Shown: in pieces, positions 14,686 to 22,935 of the stretch
Position numbering within the stretch: the stretch's first letter is position 1
Layout: each line of letters opens with the position of its first letter
From: Eubacteriales bacterium
GTDB lineage: Bacteria > Bacillota > Clostridia > Lachnospirales > Lachnospiraceae
Direction of reading: 5' to 3'
Length of the DNA stretch: 41,437 nucleotides
Assembly: GCA_030531385.1 (NCBI GenBank)
Contig: JAUNNP010000009.1
Span: forward strand, 1-41,437
Translations under genes and position numbers: made by a program
Notes under the pieces: model-generated
What the model was told of the DNA's origin: nothing
Databases searched by the model: none
Seen by the model: only the letters and a program-made list of their open reading frames with translations

Positions 14686-15990
14686 TTGGATTTGTGTAAT
14701 ATGAAAAAATATGATCTGGGAGATGTATGCGTGCTTGGCTGCGGAATGACGGGAAAGGCCGTAGCAGAGTATCTCTCCCCCATGGTGGGGGAACGAGTCC
14801 ATCAGCTTACTCTGTATACTGGAAGCGGTGAGGCAGATGCGGTATTGCTTGACAGGCTCAAAAAAGCCGGCGCTAAGGTTGTTCGTGGAGATAAAGTTAC
14901 GGGACATTATGATCTCTGTGTGGCATCTCCGGGTATCCCATGTTGGTCTGAGTTTTATAGGAATGCTGTTGAATGCTCGGATGAATTTATAAGTGAACCC
15001 GAGTTGGCATATAGAGAAAACAGCAGGAAGTGGATAGGAGTTACGGGGACAAGCGGAAAGACTACGGTCGTTTCAATACTTAATTCTATTTTACGCCGGG
15101 CAGGGGTGGGTGCTGTGCCTGCCGGAAATGAATGGTATCCTATAGTGAGCGATGAGGCAGCAAGAAATAATGACGAATGGATGATAGCTGAACTGTCACA
15201 TTCCCAGCTGATCAATGCTCCGACACTTCATCCTCGCGTTGCCATAATTACAAATGTCAGCGAGGATCATCAGGACTGGCACAGATCCATGGATTCATAT
15301 GCGAATGCTAAAGAGCATATCTTCGACAATTTACAGAAAGACGATCTTGCTATAGTATGCTCAGATGACATATATTGCCGGAGGATATTAAAGCATCTTA
15401 TTGATGCCGGAAAAAAAGTATGCGTAATAGGCCACGCTGACTGCGGCCGTGACTGTGCTGCTTTTGTGGAAAATGACAGACTGATTGTCAGACAGGACGG
15501 GGTCCGTCATGAACTGCTCCGTTCACAGGAACTGCAATTACCCGGAGAATGCAACCGGATCGATGCGCTTGCAGCGGCGGCGGCAGCTGTTTTTCTGGGA
15601 GTGAAGGATGAGGATATAAACGCTCAGCTCAGAGCTTTTAAGCCATTTTCACATAGAAATGTTTACTGCGGAGAAGTGAACGGTATTCAATTTGTGGACA
15701 ACGCTAAGTCAGGTAATCCTGCCAAAGCAGAGGCAGCTGTGCGAATGTACAGACCGGGGGAACTTGTGCTTATAGCCGGAGGCAGAGATGCAGGCATGGA
15801 TGTGACAGATTTTGCAATGACAGTGGCGAAGACATGTACAGGCGCTGTAATCTTCGGTCCGGTGGGAGAACGCTATGCGAATGCATTCCGCGAGGCTGCA
15901 AAGCATGAAGGAAGTGTTCTTAAAGCTATAGCGCAGGCAGATACTCTTGAGGAAGCATTTAGAATATCAGTGAAAATGGCGTCTCCGTGA
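14686..15990 (+). CDS. MurD-like amino-acid ligase, interrupted by an in-frame TGA
   Basis: A Mur-ligase that would use ATP to join an amino acid to a carboxyl-bearing sugar or lactyl group. Seen: N-terminal Rossmann segment VCVLGCGMTGKAVAEYL, P-loop GVTGTSGKTT (about 118-127), AELSHSQL, EDHQDWHRSMDSYANAKEHIF (split; MurD-type DHxDxH with the carbamylated Lys209), HRNVYCGEVNGIQFVDNAKS (C-domain start) and LIAGGRDAGMD. The frame stops at TGA 15988-15990, where MurD proteins continue GD-x-VLLSP; the same frame goes on for 42 more codons (next entry). TTG 14686 has a well-spaced GAGGGGA; ATG 14701 is the alternative start. A housekeeping murD is unlikely in this sugar cluster. Confidence 0.85.
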   Translation: MDLCNMKKYDLGDVCVLGCGMTGKAVAEYLSPMVGERVHQLTLYTGSGEADAVLLDRLKKAGAKVVRGDKVTGHYDLCVASPGIPCWSEFYRNAVECSDEFISEPELAYRENSRKWIGVTGTSGKTTVVSILNSILRRAGVGAVPAGNEWYPIVSDEAARNNDEWMIAELSHSQLINAPTLHPRVAIITNVSEDHQDWHRSMDSYANAKEHIFDNLQKDDLAIVCSDDIYCRRILKHLIDAGKKVCVIGHADCGRDCAAFVENDRLIVRQDGVRHELLRSQELQLPGECNRIDALAAAAAAVFLGVKDEDINAQLRAFKPFSHRNVYCGEVNGIQFVDNAKSGNPAKAEAAVRMYRPGELVLIAGGRDAGMDVTDFAMTVAKTCTGAVIFGPVGERYANAFREAAKHEGSVLKAIAQADTLEEAFRISVKMASP

Positions 15991-16119
15991 CAGACTGTTC
16001 TCTTATCTCCCGGGGATAAATGGGCACCGGAATTTAAGAGTGTGTATGAGGAGGGAGAACTGTTTCAGACTCTGATCGAAGAACTTAAAAAGTCGGGAAG
16101 TGAGAAGGGTACGCCATGA
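15991..16119 (+). pseudogene. Remainder of the MurD-like C-terminal domain after the in-frame TGA
   Basis: The reading frame resumes right after TGA 15988-15990 with QTVLLSPGDKWAPEFKSVYE and ends at TGA 16117-16119. VLLSP and the (F)KSVYEEGELF segment are the conserved end of Mur ligases. The final ATGA overlap with the glycosyltransferase start is the usual coupled junction, so the ancestral gene clearly ran to 16119 (477 residues). Either a single-base nonsense change, a sequencing error, or recoding explains the break. Confidence 0.75.
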
Positions 16120-17129
16120 AGATTTTACATGGTCCGTATGACATATCCGGACAGGGACTATATACCGTCAGGGGATTGCGGGAAAATGGAGAGGCTGCCA
16201 GGCTTGCAGTAGTTTCCGGGAATAAATGCCCATCATACGCAGATTTCTGCCTTGACAATAAAAATACAGAGGAGCTTAGCCGTTTTGTGGGTCACATTGC
16301 AAAAGAGATCGATGTTTTTCATTCTCACGGCGGAGATACATTTATTAATGATATGTCTGATCTTAAATTGATGAAAGCGAACGGCGTCAGGATCTTTTCT
16401 GAATTTCACGGAGTGGAATTGAGGTATGTGTTTAATGCTGAAGCCCTTCCCTTTGCCCCCGCGGATCCGATGAGCAAAGAAGATAGGGCCGGTCGCCGGG
16501 AACGACTGACAAGGCTGATCGGCAACAGTGACGGGATCATTCTCCACAGTGAAGGACAGTACAGGTATCTTCCTCAGGAGCTGTCGGTGCCTGTATATAC
16601 TGTCCCTTTGAGAGTGGATATAAAAAGCCTTGTGCCGGAATCAGATCCCGGAAATCCCAAAGTACGCATAGTTCATGCACCTACGGACAGGCGATTTAAG
16701 GGTACGGAACGTATCCTTGAGGAATTGAAGCACGTCAAAGGAGATTTTGAACTGATCCTTGTCGAGGGAAAGACCAGAGAGGAAGCCCTTCAGATCTACC
16801 GTTCGGCGGATATTATCATAGACCAGATATCAGGCGGATCCTATGGCGTATTCAGTATTGAGGCGATGGCTCTTGGCAAACCTGTCATTGCCTACATTTC
16901 GGAATTTACAAGGAAACATCATCCGGATCTTCCCATTGTGAGCTCGGACTTTGAAAATCTTTCCTTTGTTGTATCTGAACTTATTTCGGACCGGGAAAGA
17001 CGCAATCGCCTGGGAGTATATGGCAGGGACTATGTTGAGCGTTATCACGACCATGTAAAGGTAACAGCTCTTTTAAAAAAGATCTATCGTGGGATGAACA
17101 TTAATCATAATCTTTTCAAGGAACTATAG
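16116..17129 (+). CDS. GT-B glycosyltransferase (GT4-like)
   Basis: A 337-residue cytoplasmic glycosyltransferase transferring an activated sugar to an acceptor. N-terminal: ISGQGLYTVRGLRENGE (acceptor-side glycine loop) and VFHSHGGDTF. C-terminal: VRIVHAPTDRRFKGTERIL (linker and donor domain start, the KGT pattern of GT4) and SYGVFSIEAMALGKPVIAY, the E-x7-E-like donor motif. The start overlaps the end of the MurD-like frame as ATGA. It probably attaches the amino sugar made by its neighbours. Donor and acceptor are unknown. Confidence 0.85.
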   Translation: MKILHGPYDISGQGLYTVRGLRENGEAARLAVVSGNKCPSYADFCLDNKNTEELSRFVGHIAKEIDVFHSHGGDTFINDMSDLKLMKANGVRIFSEFHGVELRYVFNAEALPFAPADPMSKEDRAGRRERLTRLIGNSDGIILHSEGQYRYLPQELSVPVYTVPLRVDIKSLVPESDPGNPKVRIVHAPTDRRFKGTERILEELKHVKGDFELILVEGKTREEALQIYRSADIIIDQISGGSYGVFSIEAMALGKPVIAYISEFTRKHHPDLPIVSSDFENLSFVVSELISDRERRNRLGVYGRDYVERYHDHVKVTALLKKIYRGMNINHNLFKEL

Positions 17130-17130
17130 G

Positions 17131-18111
17131 ATGAATAAAACAGTCAAAATTGCATTGGCAGGAGCCGGTCAATGGGGAAGTAATGTATGCAGGGCCATAG
17201 CACAGCATCCGGGATTTCACCTGATGTCCGTTTGCGATAAAACCGAAGAGCAGCTGAACAAAATTAAAAGCTCTTATGGGAATCGTGTCCGCTATAGCAC
17301 GGATTTTCGGGAACTGACAGATGACCCCTCCATAGATGCGATTGCTTTGGCTGTGAACACAAAAGAACATTTTACACTTGCCATGCAGGCGCTTGAATCA
17401 GGAAAGCATGTTTTTGTGGAAAAGCCCTTTACAGAGACAGTAGAGCAGGCAATGCTCCTGATGGACAAGGCAAAGGAGAAAAAACTGGTGATCCATGTGG
17501 ACCACATTATGATATTCCATCCTGCAATACGAAAAATCAGGAGTTTGATAAAGGACGGGTACGCAGGCAGCCTCCGGTATTTTGATATGAGAAGAACAAG
17601 TATGGGCGGAGCCAGAGCGGATGCGAATGTATTCATGGATCTTGGCGTGCACGATCTCGCCATTATCGATTATCTCAGTGACGGGGCTGTGCCGAACACT
17701 GTCAATGTTATAGGGAAAAATCTGAATCATTCTCTCTGTTCCGCAGGCTTCATGCAGCTTGAGTATCAGGACTTTATCGCGAACCTGTCTGAAAACTGGA
17801 TATCTCCGGTGAAGGAAAGAAAGCTGATTGTAGGCGGTACGGACAGGATCATCATGTACGATGAGACATCGGATGCCGGAAGGCTTGTTGTTTATGATTA
17901 TGACAAGGTCGGTTTCCTGGATGTGGAAAAGGAAGACGCCCTTTGCAACAGTCTTTCGCACTTTGCCTCATGCATTGAAGCCGGAAAAGAATCCATATCC
18001 GGGCCTTCTATGGCACTCAGGATCGCGAGGACCCTTAAGGAAGCAGACGAACAGCTTGCACGGCAGGAAAACAAAGGGATCGGCCAAGGCAGCGGAAAGG
18101 CAGTTGAATGA
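17131..18111 (+). CDS. Gfo/Idh/MocA family nucleotide-sugar oxidoreductase
   Basis: A 326-residue NAD(P)-dependent dehydrogenase. IALAGAGQWGSNVCRAIAQH is the Rossmann dinucleotide loop; HVFVEKPFTETVEQA contains the catalytic-site Lys of the EKP motif; HVDHIMIFHPAIRKIR and FMDLGVHDLAIIDYL carry the substrate-side His residues of the family. Its set of motifs and its partners point to a WlbA/GnnA-like 3-dehydrogenase that makes the 3-keto sugar for the aminotransferase at 12528. It starts one base after the preceding stop and ends in an ATGA overlap with the GH3 gene. Confidence 0.88.
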   Translation: MNKTVKIALAGAGQWGSNVCRAIAQHPGFHLMSVCDKTEEQLNKIKSSYGNRVRYSTDFRELTDDPSIDAIALAVNTKEHFTLAMQALESGKHVFVEKPFTETVEQAMLLMDKAKEKKLVIHVDHIMIFHPAIRKIRSLIKDGYAGSLRYFDMRRTSMGGARADANVFMDLGVHDLAIIDYLSDGAVPNTVNVIGKNLNHSLCSAGFMQLEYQDFIANLSENWISPVKERKLIVGGTDRIIMYDETSDAGRLVVYDYDKVGFLDVEKEDALCNSLSHFASCIEAGKESISGPSMALRIARTLKEADEQLARQENKGIGQGSGKAVE

Positions 18112-19274
18112 TCAGTGTTGAACGATTGAAGTTCAAATATAATAAAGGAAGAGAGGGTCTGCGTGAGATCAATGACATGATAACATCCCTGTGTACGCGC
18201 ACGGATATTCATACAAAAATGAGCTGCGCGGTCCCTCACGATGCATCGGAGCTGACCTTGTATGAGAAGGTACTGCAGATGCAGATCACAACTCTTACGG
18301 AGCTTACGGGACTGTACTGTGTGCGCAGCTGCACTAAGAGGCTGGAGGATTCTCTTAGAAGATTTCCTGTCGGTGGTGTTATAATCTATAAGAGGTCCAT
18401 TAAAAATGCATCTCAGATCACCGGTCTTAATACTGGAATGCAGAAATTCTACAGGGATTATACGGGAATTCCGCTTTTTATCTGTGTGGATGAGGAAGGC
18501 GGAGTTGCGCAAAGAGTGGGCGTTAAGTGCTATCCTGATGTGCCGCGCATTTCAGGTATGGGAGATCTTGCGGCACTTCCGGATGCCGATGAAAGAATCC
18601 GTGACGCGGGAAATATCATTGGGGGATATCTGCACAGGTATGGTTTCAATGTGGATCTTGCTCCTGTTGCTGACGTGGTTACTAATGGAGAAAACACCTA
18701 TCTCAAAAAAAGAGCCTTCGGTACAGATCCGGAAATGGTAAAGAAGCTCACATATCTTTTTTCAAAACAACTCATGTCTTGCAATGTACTGCCGTGTTAC
18801 AAACATTTTCCGGGAATCGGCGGAACCAATGACAATTCACATTTTGGTTATGCTACCGTGAACAGGACTTTAAAACAGTTTGAAGCGGCAGAGTTTGTTC
18901 CTTTCCTTGAAGCATGTAAGAAGGATATTCCGTTTATAATGGCTGCTCATGTGTTGGTCCCCGCAATATCAGGAGAGACAAGACCGGCTTCTTTATCAAA
19001 GCATATGCTGACCGATATCCTTCGCAACAAAATGGGGTACAGGGGACTGATCATATGCGACGCGCTGGTAATGGATGCCATAAGAAATGATTTTCCTGCT
19101 GGAAGAGCTGCGGTAGAAGCGATAAAAGCCGGTTGCGATATGATCCTGAAGACCGGTAATTTCAGGGGATCGGTAAATGCTATAATTGAAGCGGTTAAAA
19201 GCGGAGAAATCCCTGAGTCGCGTATAGATGAATCGGTAAACAGGATATTAAAAATAAAGGCTATGCTGGGGTGA
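18108..19274 (+). CDS. GH3 family NagZ-like beta-N-acetylhexosaminidase, apparently cytoplasmic
   Basis: A 388-residue family-3 glycoside hydrolase. Seen: PVGGVIIYKRS and FICVDEEGGVAQRV (substrate loop), KHFPGIGGTNDNSHFGYATV with the Asp242/His245 dyad characteristic of NagZ-type enzymes, and nucleophile Asp318 in GLIICDALVMDAI. There is no signal peptide. The first 25 residues (ISVERLKFKYNKGREGLREI) instead resemble the first strands of an ABC ATPase and may be a fusion remnant. In this cluster it could trim or hydrolyse a GlcNAc- or diamino-sugar-containing intermediate; phosphorylase activity, known for some GH3 enzymes, is possible. Confidence 0.88.
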   Translation: MISVERLKFKYNKGREGLREINDMITSLCTRTDIHTKMSCAVPHDASELTLYEKVLQMQITTLTELTGLYCVRSCTKRLEDSLRRFPVGGVIIYKRSIKNASQITGLNTGMQKFYRDYTGIPLFICVDEEGGVAQRVGVKCYPDVPRISGMGDLAALPDADERIRDAGNIIGGYLHRYGFNVDLAPVADVVTNGENTYLKKRAFGTDPEMVKKLTYLFSKQLMSCNVLPCYKHFPGIGGTNDNSHFGYATVNRTLKQFEAAEFVPFLEACKKDIPFIMAAHVLVPAISGETRPASLSKHMLTDILRNKMGYRGLIICDALVMDAIRNDFPAGRAAVEAIKAGCDMILKTGNFRGSVNAIIEAVKSGEIPESRIDESVNRILKIKAMLG

Positions 19275-19302
19275 AAACGGCAGGAAAAGGAACATATTGA
19301 AT

Positions 19303-20775
19303 ATGGAAAATCACAGGAGAGCAGAAAGAGAAAATTATCTTATGGAAAATTTTGGGGCATCTGTTTCCGAGATCCGGCGTCTTGACTCTGAAGATAAATC
19401 AGATACCGCCTTTTATATGGATATGCTCAGAGACAGAGGCCGAAAATATGAAGAAAACCGGATGCTGTGTATGATCGCGGACGAATGCAAAAAAAGCGGG
19501 GAAACGGTCTTTGAAGAGCTTGCGCTTTTAAACTCATTGGAAAGTGATTTTCCTGTCACTCTTGAGCTGTACTATAAATACGGCGGATATGCGCTCGACG
19601 TGAGAAATTCGACCGAGGCCTGCAGGAAATGGCTGTCCATGCTTGACCGATACCTGGTCCTTCGAGACAGTGTCATTCAAAAATATGAAAATGACTTGCT
19701 GCCGTATGCTGACTTTAAGGATGAAATGAATGATGCGAGGAGTATGCTTTCTAAAATGATATCCAAGCTCAGGAGAAAAGAGCTTTATACTGCGATAAAC
19801 ATAGTTTGCCCCGGACTGACGGATGGAAATCCCGCATTTGATCAGGTTACCACAGATATGGAACTATGCTCCGGTCTGCTGGGATTCGTTCCGGAAGAAT
19901 ATGCTGCCTATCATTTCTGGGAAAAGACAGATGAAGAAAAAACGGAATTTGTTTCCGACCGTTTCAGAATAAAGATCGCGAACTTTTTCAATACCGCTTC
20001 CGGAGCAGAATTTCTCGATAATAAATATCTGACCTATAAGGCAATGACACCCCTTTACGGAAGGAAGCTCTTTCAGATGGATGCAGCAGGCGGATATCCG
20101 GCTTTTCTTCAGGCATTCCGGGAAAATACTGCTCTTGTCAAAAAGAATAATTTCCAGTCCCTCGGAAGGGGCGTGGAGCTGATCGACGCGTCATCACAGG
20201 CAGACCTTCAAAGGGTTTATGAGGAAATCATCCGGGATGGTAAATTTTTTATTTTAGAAGAATATATTAAACAGCATCCAAGTTTTCGGACATTAAATAA
20301 GGATTCCGTAAACACGGCAAGGATCATCACTCTTCTTGACGGTGATACCCCGATAGCATTAGACAGCTTTCTGAGAGTCGGACGAAAAGGCGCCTTCATT
20401 GACAATGGCTCACAGGGCGGAATCTTTGTTCATGTGGACCCCGGGACCGGTATTACCGACAGCTGCGGCATCGATGAAAAAGGAATACAATACCAAAGCA
20501 ATCCGGATAATCATTATGATTTCAAGGGCATACAGCTGCCTTTCTGGGATGAAGCGTTGGAGACAGCCGGGAAAGCCGCGCGCGCAATAGAAGGGGTATA
20601 TTATGCTGGCTGGGATATGGCCTGCACAGAGGACGGCAGATGGATCATTGTCGAGGGAAATCCCAGAACGATGTATTACGGTCAGCAGGGTCCCCTGGGA
20701 ACAGGGAAAAGACGACATATGCTGACAGCAATACGTCAAATGCAAGGCGCCGGATACAACAGATACGGATCATGA
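19303..20775 (+). CDS. Sugar-transfer-associated ATP-grasp protein
   Basis: A protein of about 490 residues. Residues about 1-190 are an all-helical unknown region; the rest is an ATP-grasp fold of the ATPgrasp_ST type, which occurs in polysaccharide and cell-surface clusters. Seen: FILEEYIKQHPSFRTLN, VNTARIITLLDGDTPIALDS, DNGSQGGIFVHVDPGTG and the metal/ATP site VYYAGWDMACTEDGRWIIVE followed by GNPR. It probably forms an amide or peptide-like bond with ATP, a second ligation beside the MurD-like step. ATG 19303 is chosen; TTG 19297 is the alternative. Confidence 0.85.
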   Translation: MENHRRAERENYLMENFGASVSEIRRLDSEDKSDTAFYMDMLRDRGRKYEENRMLCMIADECKKSGETVFEELALLNSLESDFPVTLELYYKYGGYALDVRNSTEACRKWLSMLDRYLVLRDSVIQKYENDLLPYADFKDEMNDARSMLSKMISKLRRKELYTAINIVCPGLTDGNPAFDQVTTDMELCSGLLGFVPEEYAAYHFWEKTDEEKTEFVSDRFRIKIANFFNTASGAEFLDNKYLTYKAMTPLYGRKLFQMDAAGGYPAFLQAFRENTALVKKNNFQSLGRGVELIDASSQADLQRVYEEIIRDGKFFILEEYIKQHPSFRTLNKDSVNTARIITLLDGDTPIALDSFLRVGRKGAFIDNGSQGGIFVHVDPGTGITDSCGIDEKGIQYQSNPDNHYDFKGIQLPFWDEALETAGKAARAIEGVYYAGWDMACTEDGRWIIVEGNPRTMYYGQQGPLGTGKRRHMLTAIRQMQGAGYNRYGS

Positions 20776-20797
20776 AAAGGAGAGGCAGCGACCGGTA

Positions 20798-22918
20798 ATG
20801 AACTATAGGGGGACATTCTCATCTGAAAATATAGAAAAGGCCATTTCGAACGTGTATAACTTTGCGGATCAGGTCACGCCGGAGCGGCAGACGTGTATCA
20901 GAGTAAAGCTTATCATGGATGAGCTTTTGCTGACCTGCAGGGATGCTATGGGTGAGACGGCGGCATTTACGATCACTCTTACCTACAGGCAGGGAGACAT
21001 CCGGATCATTCTTGAGACGGAGGGCGATGAATTTGATCCCATGCAAAACGCAAGTCCGCTTCTTTTAAGGCTGCTTCAGGATACAGCAGTGGAATCGGTA
21101 TGGAGCCGCAGCAAGGGGATAAATACGACAAAGCTGGTGGTTCCGGTATGTAATACGCTGAAAAAAAATCTAAAGCTTTCATGGAAATACACGGAAGGAC
21201 AGCGGGGAACATTCGTGCTTGCAGTCCTAAGTCAGCTCGTTGGTATAGGACTCAAAATAGCCATTCCTGTATTGAGCGCACAGGTCATTGTAAACCTTGA
21301 GGCAGGCATATTTGAAGAACTGCTTTTGTTGGCGGCTGTCCTTTTTGTTGTTCTTGTCGTGACTGATCTGGCAGCATTTATTTCCAATCGAAGCTATAAC
21401 AAGGTTTATAACCGTACTCTGTCAAACCTTGAAAAAGATCTGGTAAATGGGATATTAAAGATAACAAACGGGTGCGTTGATGAGAAAGGAGCCGGACTTT
21501 TTATCCAAAGGCTGACTGTGGATACCAATACGCTGGCGATCGGTTTAGATACCCTTGCGGATCTAACCTCGCAGATATTCAATTATCTGGGAATACTCGC
21601 GGCAATATTGTTGGTCTGCCCTCCGATTTTTATGATTGTTCTGGCGCTGCTTACTATACAGTCGTTTATTGAAATCAAACGGGCAAATAAGATGAAAAAG
21701 GACGACCGTATCTATCGTGAAGCAAACGAGAGCTTCACCGGCTTTGTTGCAGAAATGGTGAACGGTTCCCGTGATGTAAAACTCCTTCACAACGAGGACA
21801 ATTTCCGAAGTGAGTTGGAAAATCGTATCGATGACGCAAATAACAAACGCATGTATATGCAAAACAGAGGCTGGAAGTATAGGATGGCTCGCCTTGAAAT
21901 AGGTGAAGCGGGCTATTTTATGTTCATAGTGATCCTTGCGCTGTTGACCAAGGCGGAGCAGATCGACTCTGCGCAGGCGATCATTCTTTTTACGTATTAT
22001 ACGCAGCTTGGCTCACCGGCAGTTCTTTTGTTGGGGCAGTTTCTGGAATTTATCAAGGGATTCAATCTTTCAGCCGAAAGAGTATATGCTCTTCTGGAAA
22101 ATACAGAATTTCCAAAAGAGAGCTTTGGCACCAGGCATCTTGATGAAATAAAAGGCGCTTTCCGGTTTGAAAATGTTTCATTTGCATATAAAAATGCAAA
22201 TCCTCTGGTTAGGCCGCACATGGTCCTGAAACAATTGAACATGGAGATTCCGGCCGGTCAGATGACCGCGATCGTAGGCAGAAGCGGATCCGGTAAAACG
22301 ACTGTTTTTAATCTGATGAGCATGTTGTACAAGGCATCATCGGGAGTGGTTTTCCTGGATGGGGAAAATATTCGAGAACTTGACAGAGAAACGATTCGAT
22401 CCAATATTGCTGTAGTAAGTCAGAATCCATATATTTTTCATCTCAGTATCCGGGACAATCTGAAAATTGTAAAGCCCGATATGACAGAGGAGGAAATGCA
22501 CCGTGCCTGCCGTATGGCATGTATCGATGAAGAGATCTGTAACATGGAGGAAGGGTACGATACACTGATTGGCGAGGGAGGTGCAAACCTGTCGGGCGGG
22601 CAAAGACAGCGCCTGGCTATTGCGCGAAATTTTTTGCGGGATTTCCGTGTTCTGCTTATGGATGAGGCGACTTCGGCACTGGATAATATCACGCAGTCGA
22701 AAATTCAGGAAACTTTAAGCAACTTAAGAAAAACTCATACTATAATAATAATTGCTCATAGGCTGTCTACAATTCTTGATGCAGACAAAATCATATATCT
22801 GGACGATGGAAAAGTATTGGACGAGGGAACCCATCAGGAAATGATGCAGAGGTGCGCCCCATACAGAGAACTCTATTCTTCAGAAATACATGCAATGGAA
22901 ATGTCAGACCATATATAG
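20798..22918 (+). CDS. ABC exporter with fused N-terminal histidine-kinase-type ATPase domain
   Basis: A 706-residue protein. Residues about 1-118 look like an RsbW/GHKL ATPase: the helix KLIMDELLLTCRDA is the N-box position (Glu42, with Thr46 where Asn is expected) and ILETEGDEFDPM the G1-like box. Residues about 135-435 are an ABC exporter membrane domain with about six helices. Residues about 455-695 are the ATPase: Walker A GRSGSGKTT (494-502), LSGGQ (598-602), Walker B VLLMDEA and H-loop His654. It would act as a half-transporter dimer exporting the cluster product. The N-terminal domain may sense or control, probably without ATP turnover. Confidence 0.9.
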   Translation: MNYRGTFSSENIEKAISNVYNFADQVTPERQTCIRVKLIMDELLLTCRDAMGETAAFTITLTYRQGDIRIILETEGDEFDPMQNASPLLLRLLQDTAVESVWSRSKGINTTKLVVPVCNTLKKNLKLSWKYTEGQRGTFVLAVLSQLVGIGLKIAIPVLSAQVIVNLEAGIFEELLLLAAVLFVVLVVTDLAAFISNRSYNKVYNRTLSNLEKDLVNGILKITNGCVDEKGAGLFIQRLTVDTNTLAIGLDTLADLTSQIFNYLGILAAILLVCPPIFMIVLALLTIQSFIEIKRANKMKKDDRIYREANESFTGFVAEMVNGSRDVKLLHNEDNFRSELENRIDDANNKRMYMQNRGWKYRMARLEIGEAGYFMFIVILALLTKAEQIDSAQAIILFTYYTQLGSPAVLLLGQFLEFIKGFNLSAERVYALLENTEFPKESFGTRHLDEIKGAFRFENVSFAYKNANPLVRPHMVLKQLNMEIPAGQMTAIVGRSGSGKTTVFNLMSMLYKASSGVVFLDGENIRELDRETIRSNIAVVSQNPYIFHLSIRDNLKIVKPDMTEEEMHRACRMACIDEEICNMEEGYDTLIGEGGANLSGGQRQRLAIARNFLRDFRVLLMDEATSALDNITQSKIQETLSNLRKTHTIIIIAHRLSTILDADKIIYLDDGKVLDEGTHQEMMQRCAPYRELYSSEIHAMEMSDHI

Positions 22919-22935
22919 TTATATGGAGGAAAAGA

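Noticed and set aside
15988..16019. Selenocysteine insertion at the MurD-like TGA
   Set aside because: The hairpin is close to the TGA with a three-base loop unlike typical SECIS elements, and Mur ligases have Gly, not Cys, at this place. Kept only as a remote option.
14686..16119. Housekeeping murD for peptidoglycan
   Set aside because: It is embedded in a sugar-modification cluster, away from other mur/fts genes, and is interrupted; a dedicated ligase is more likely.
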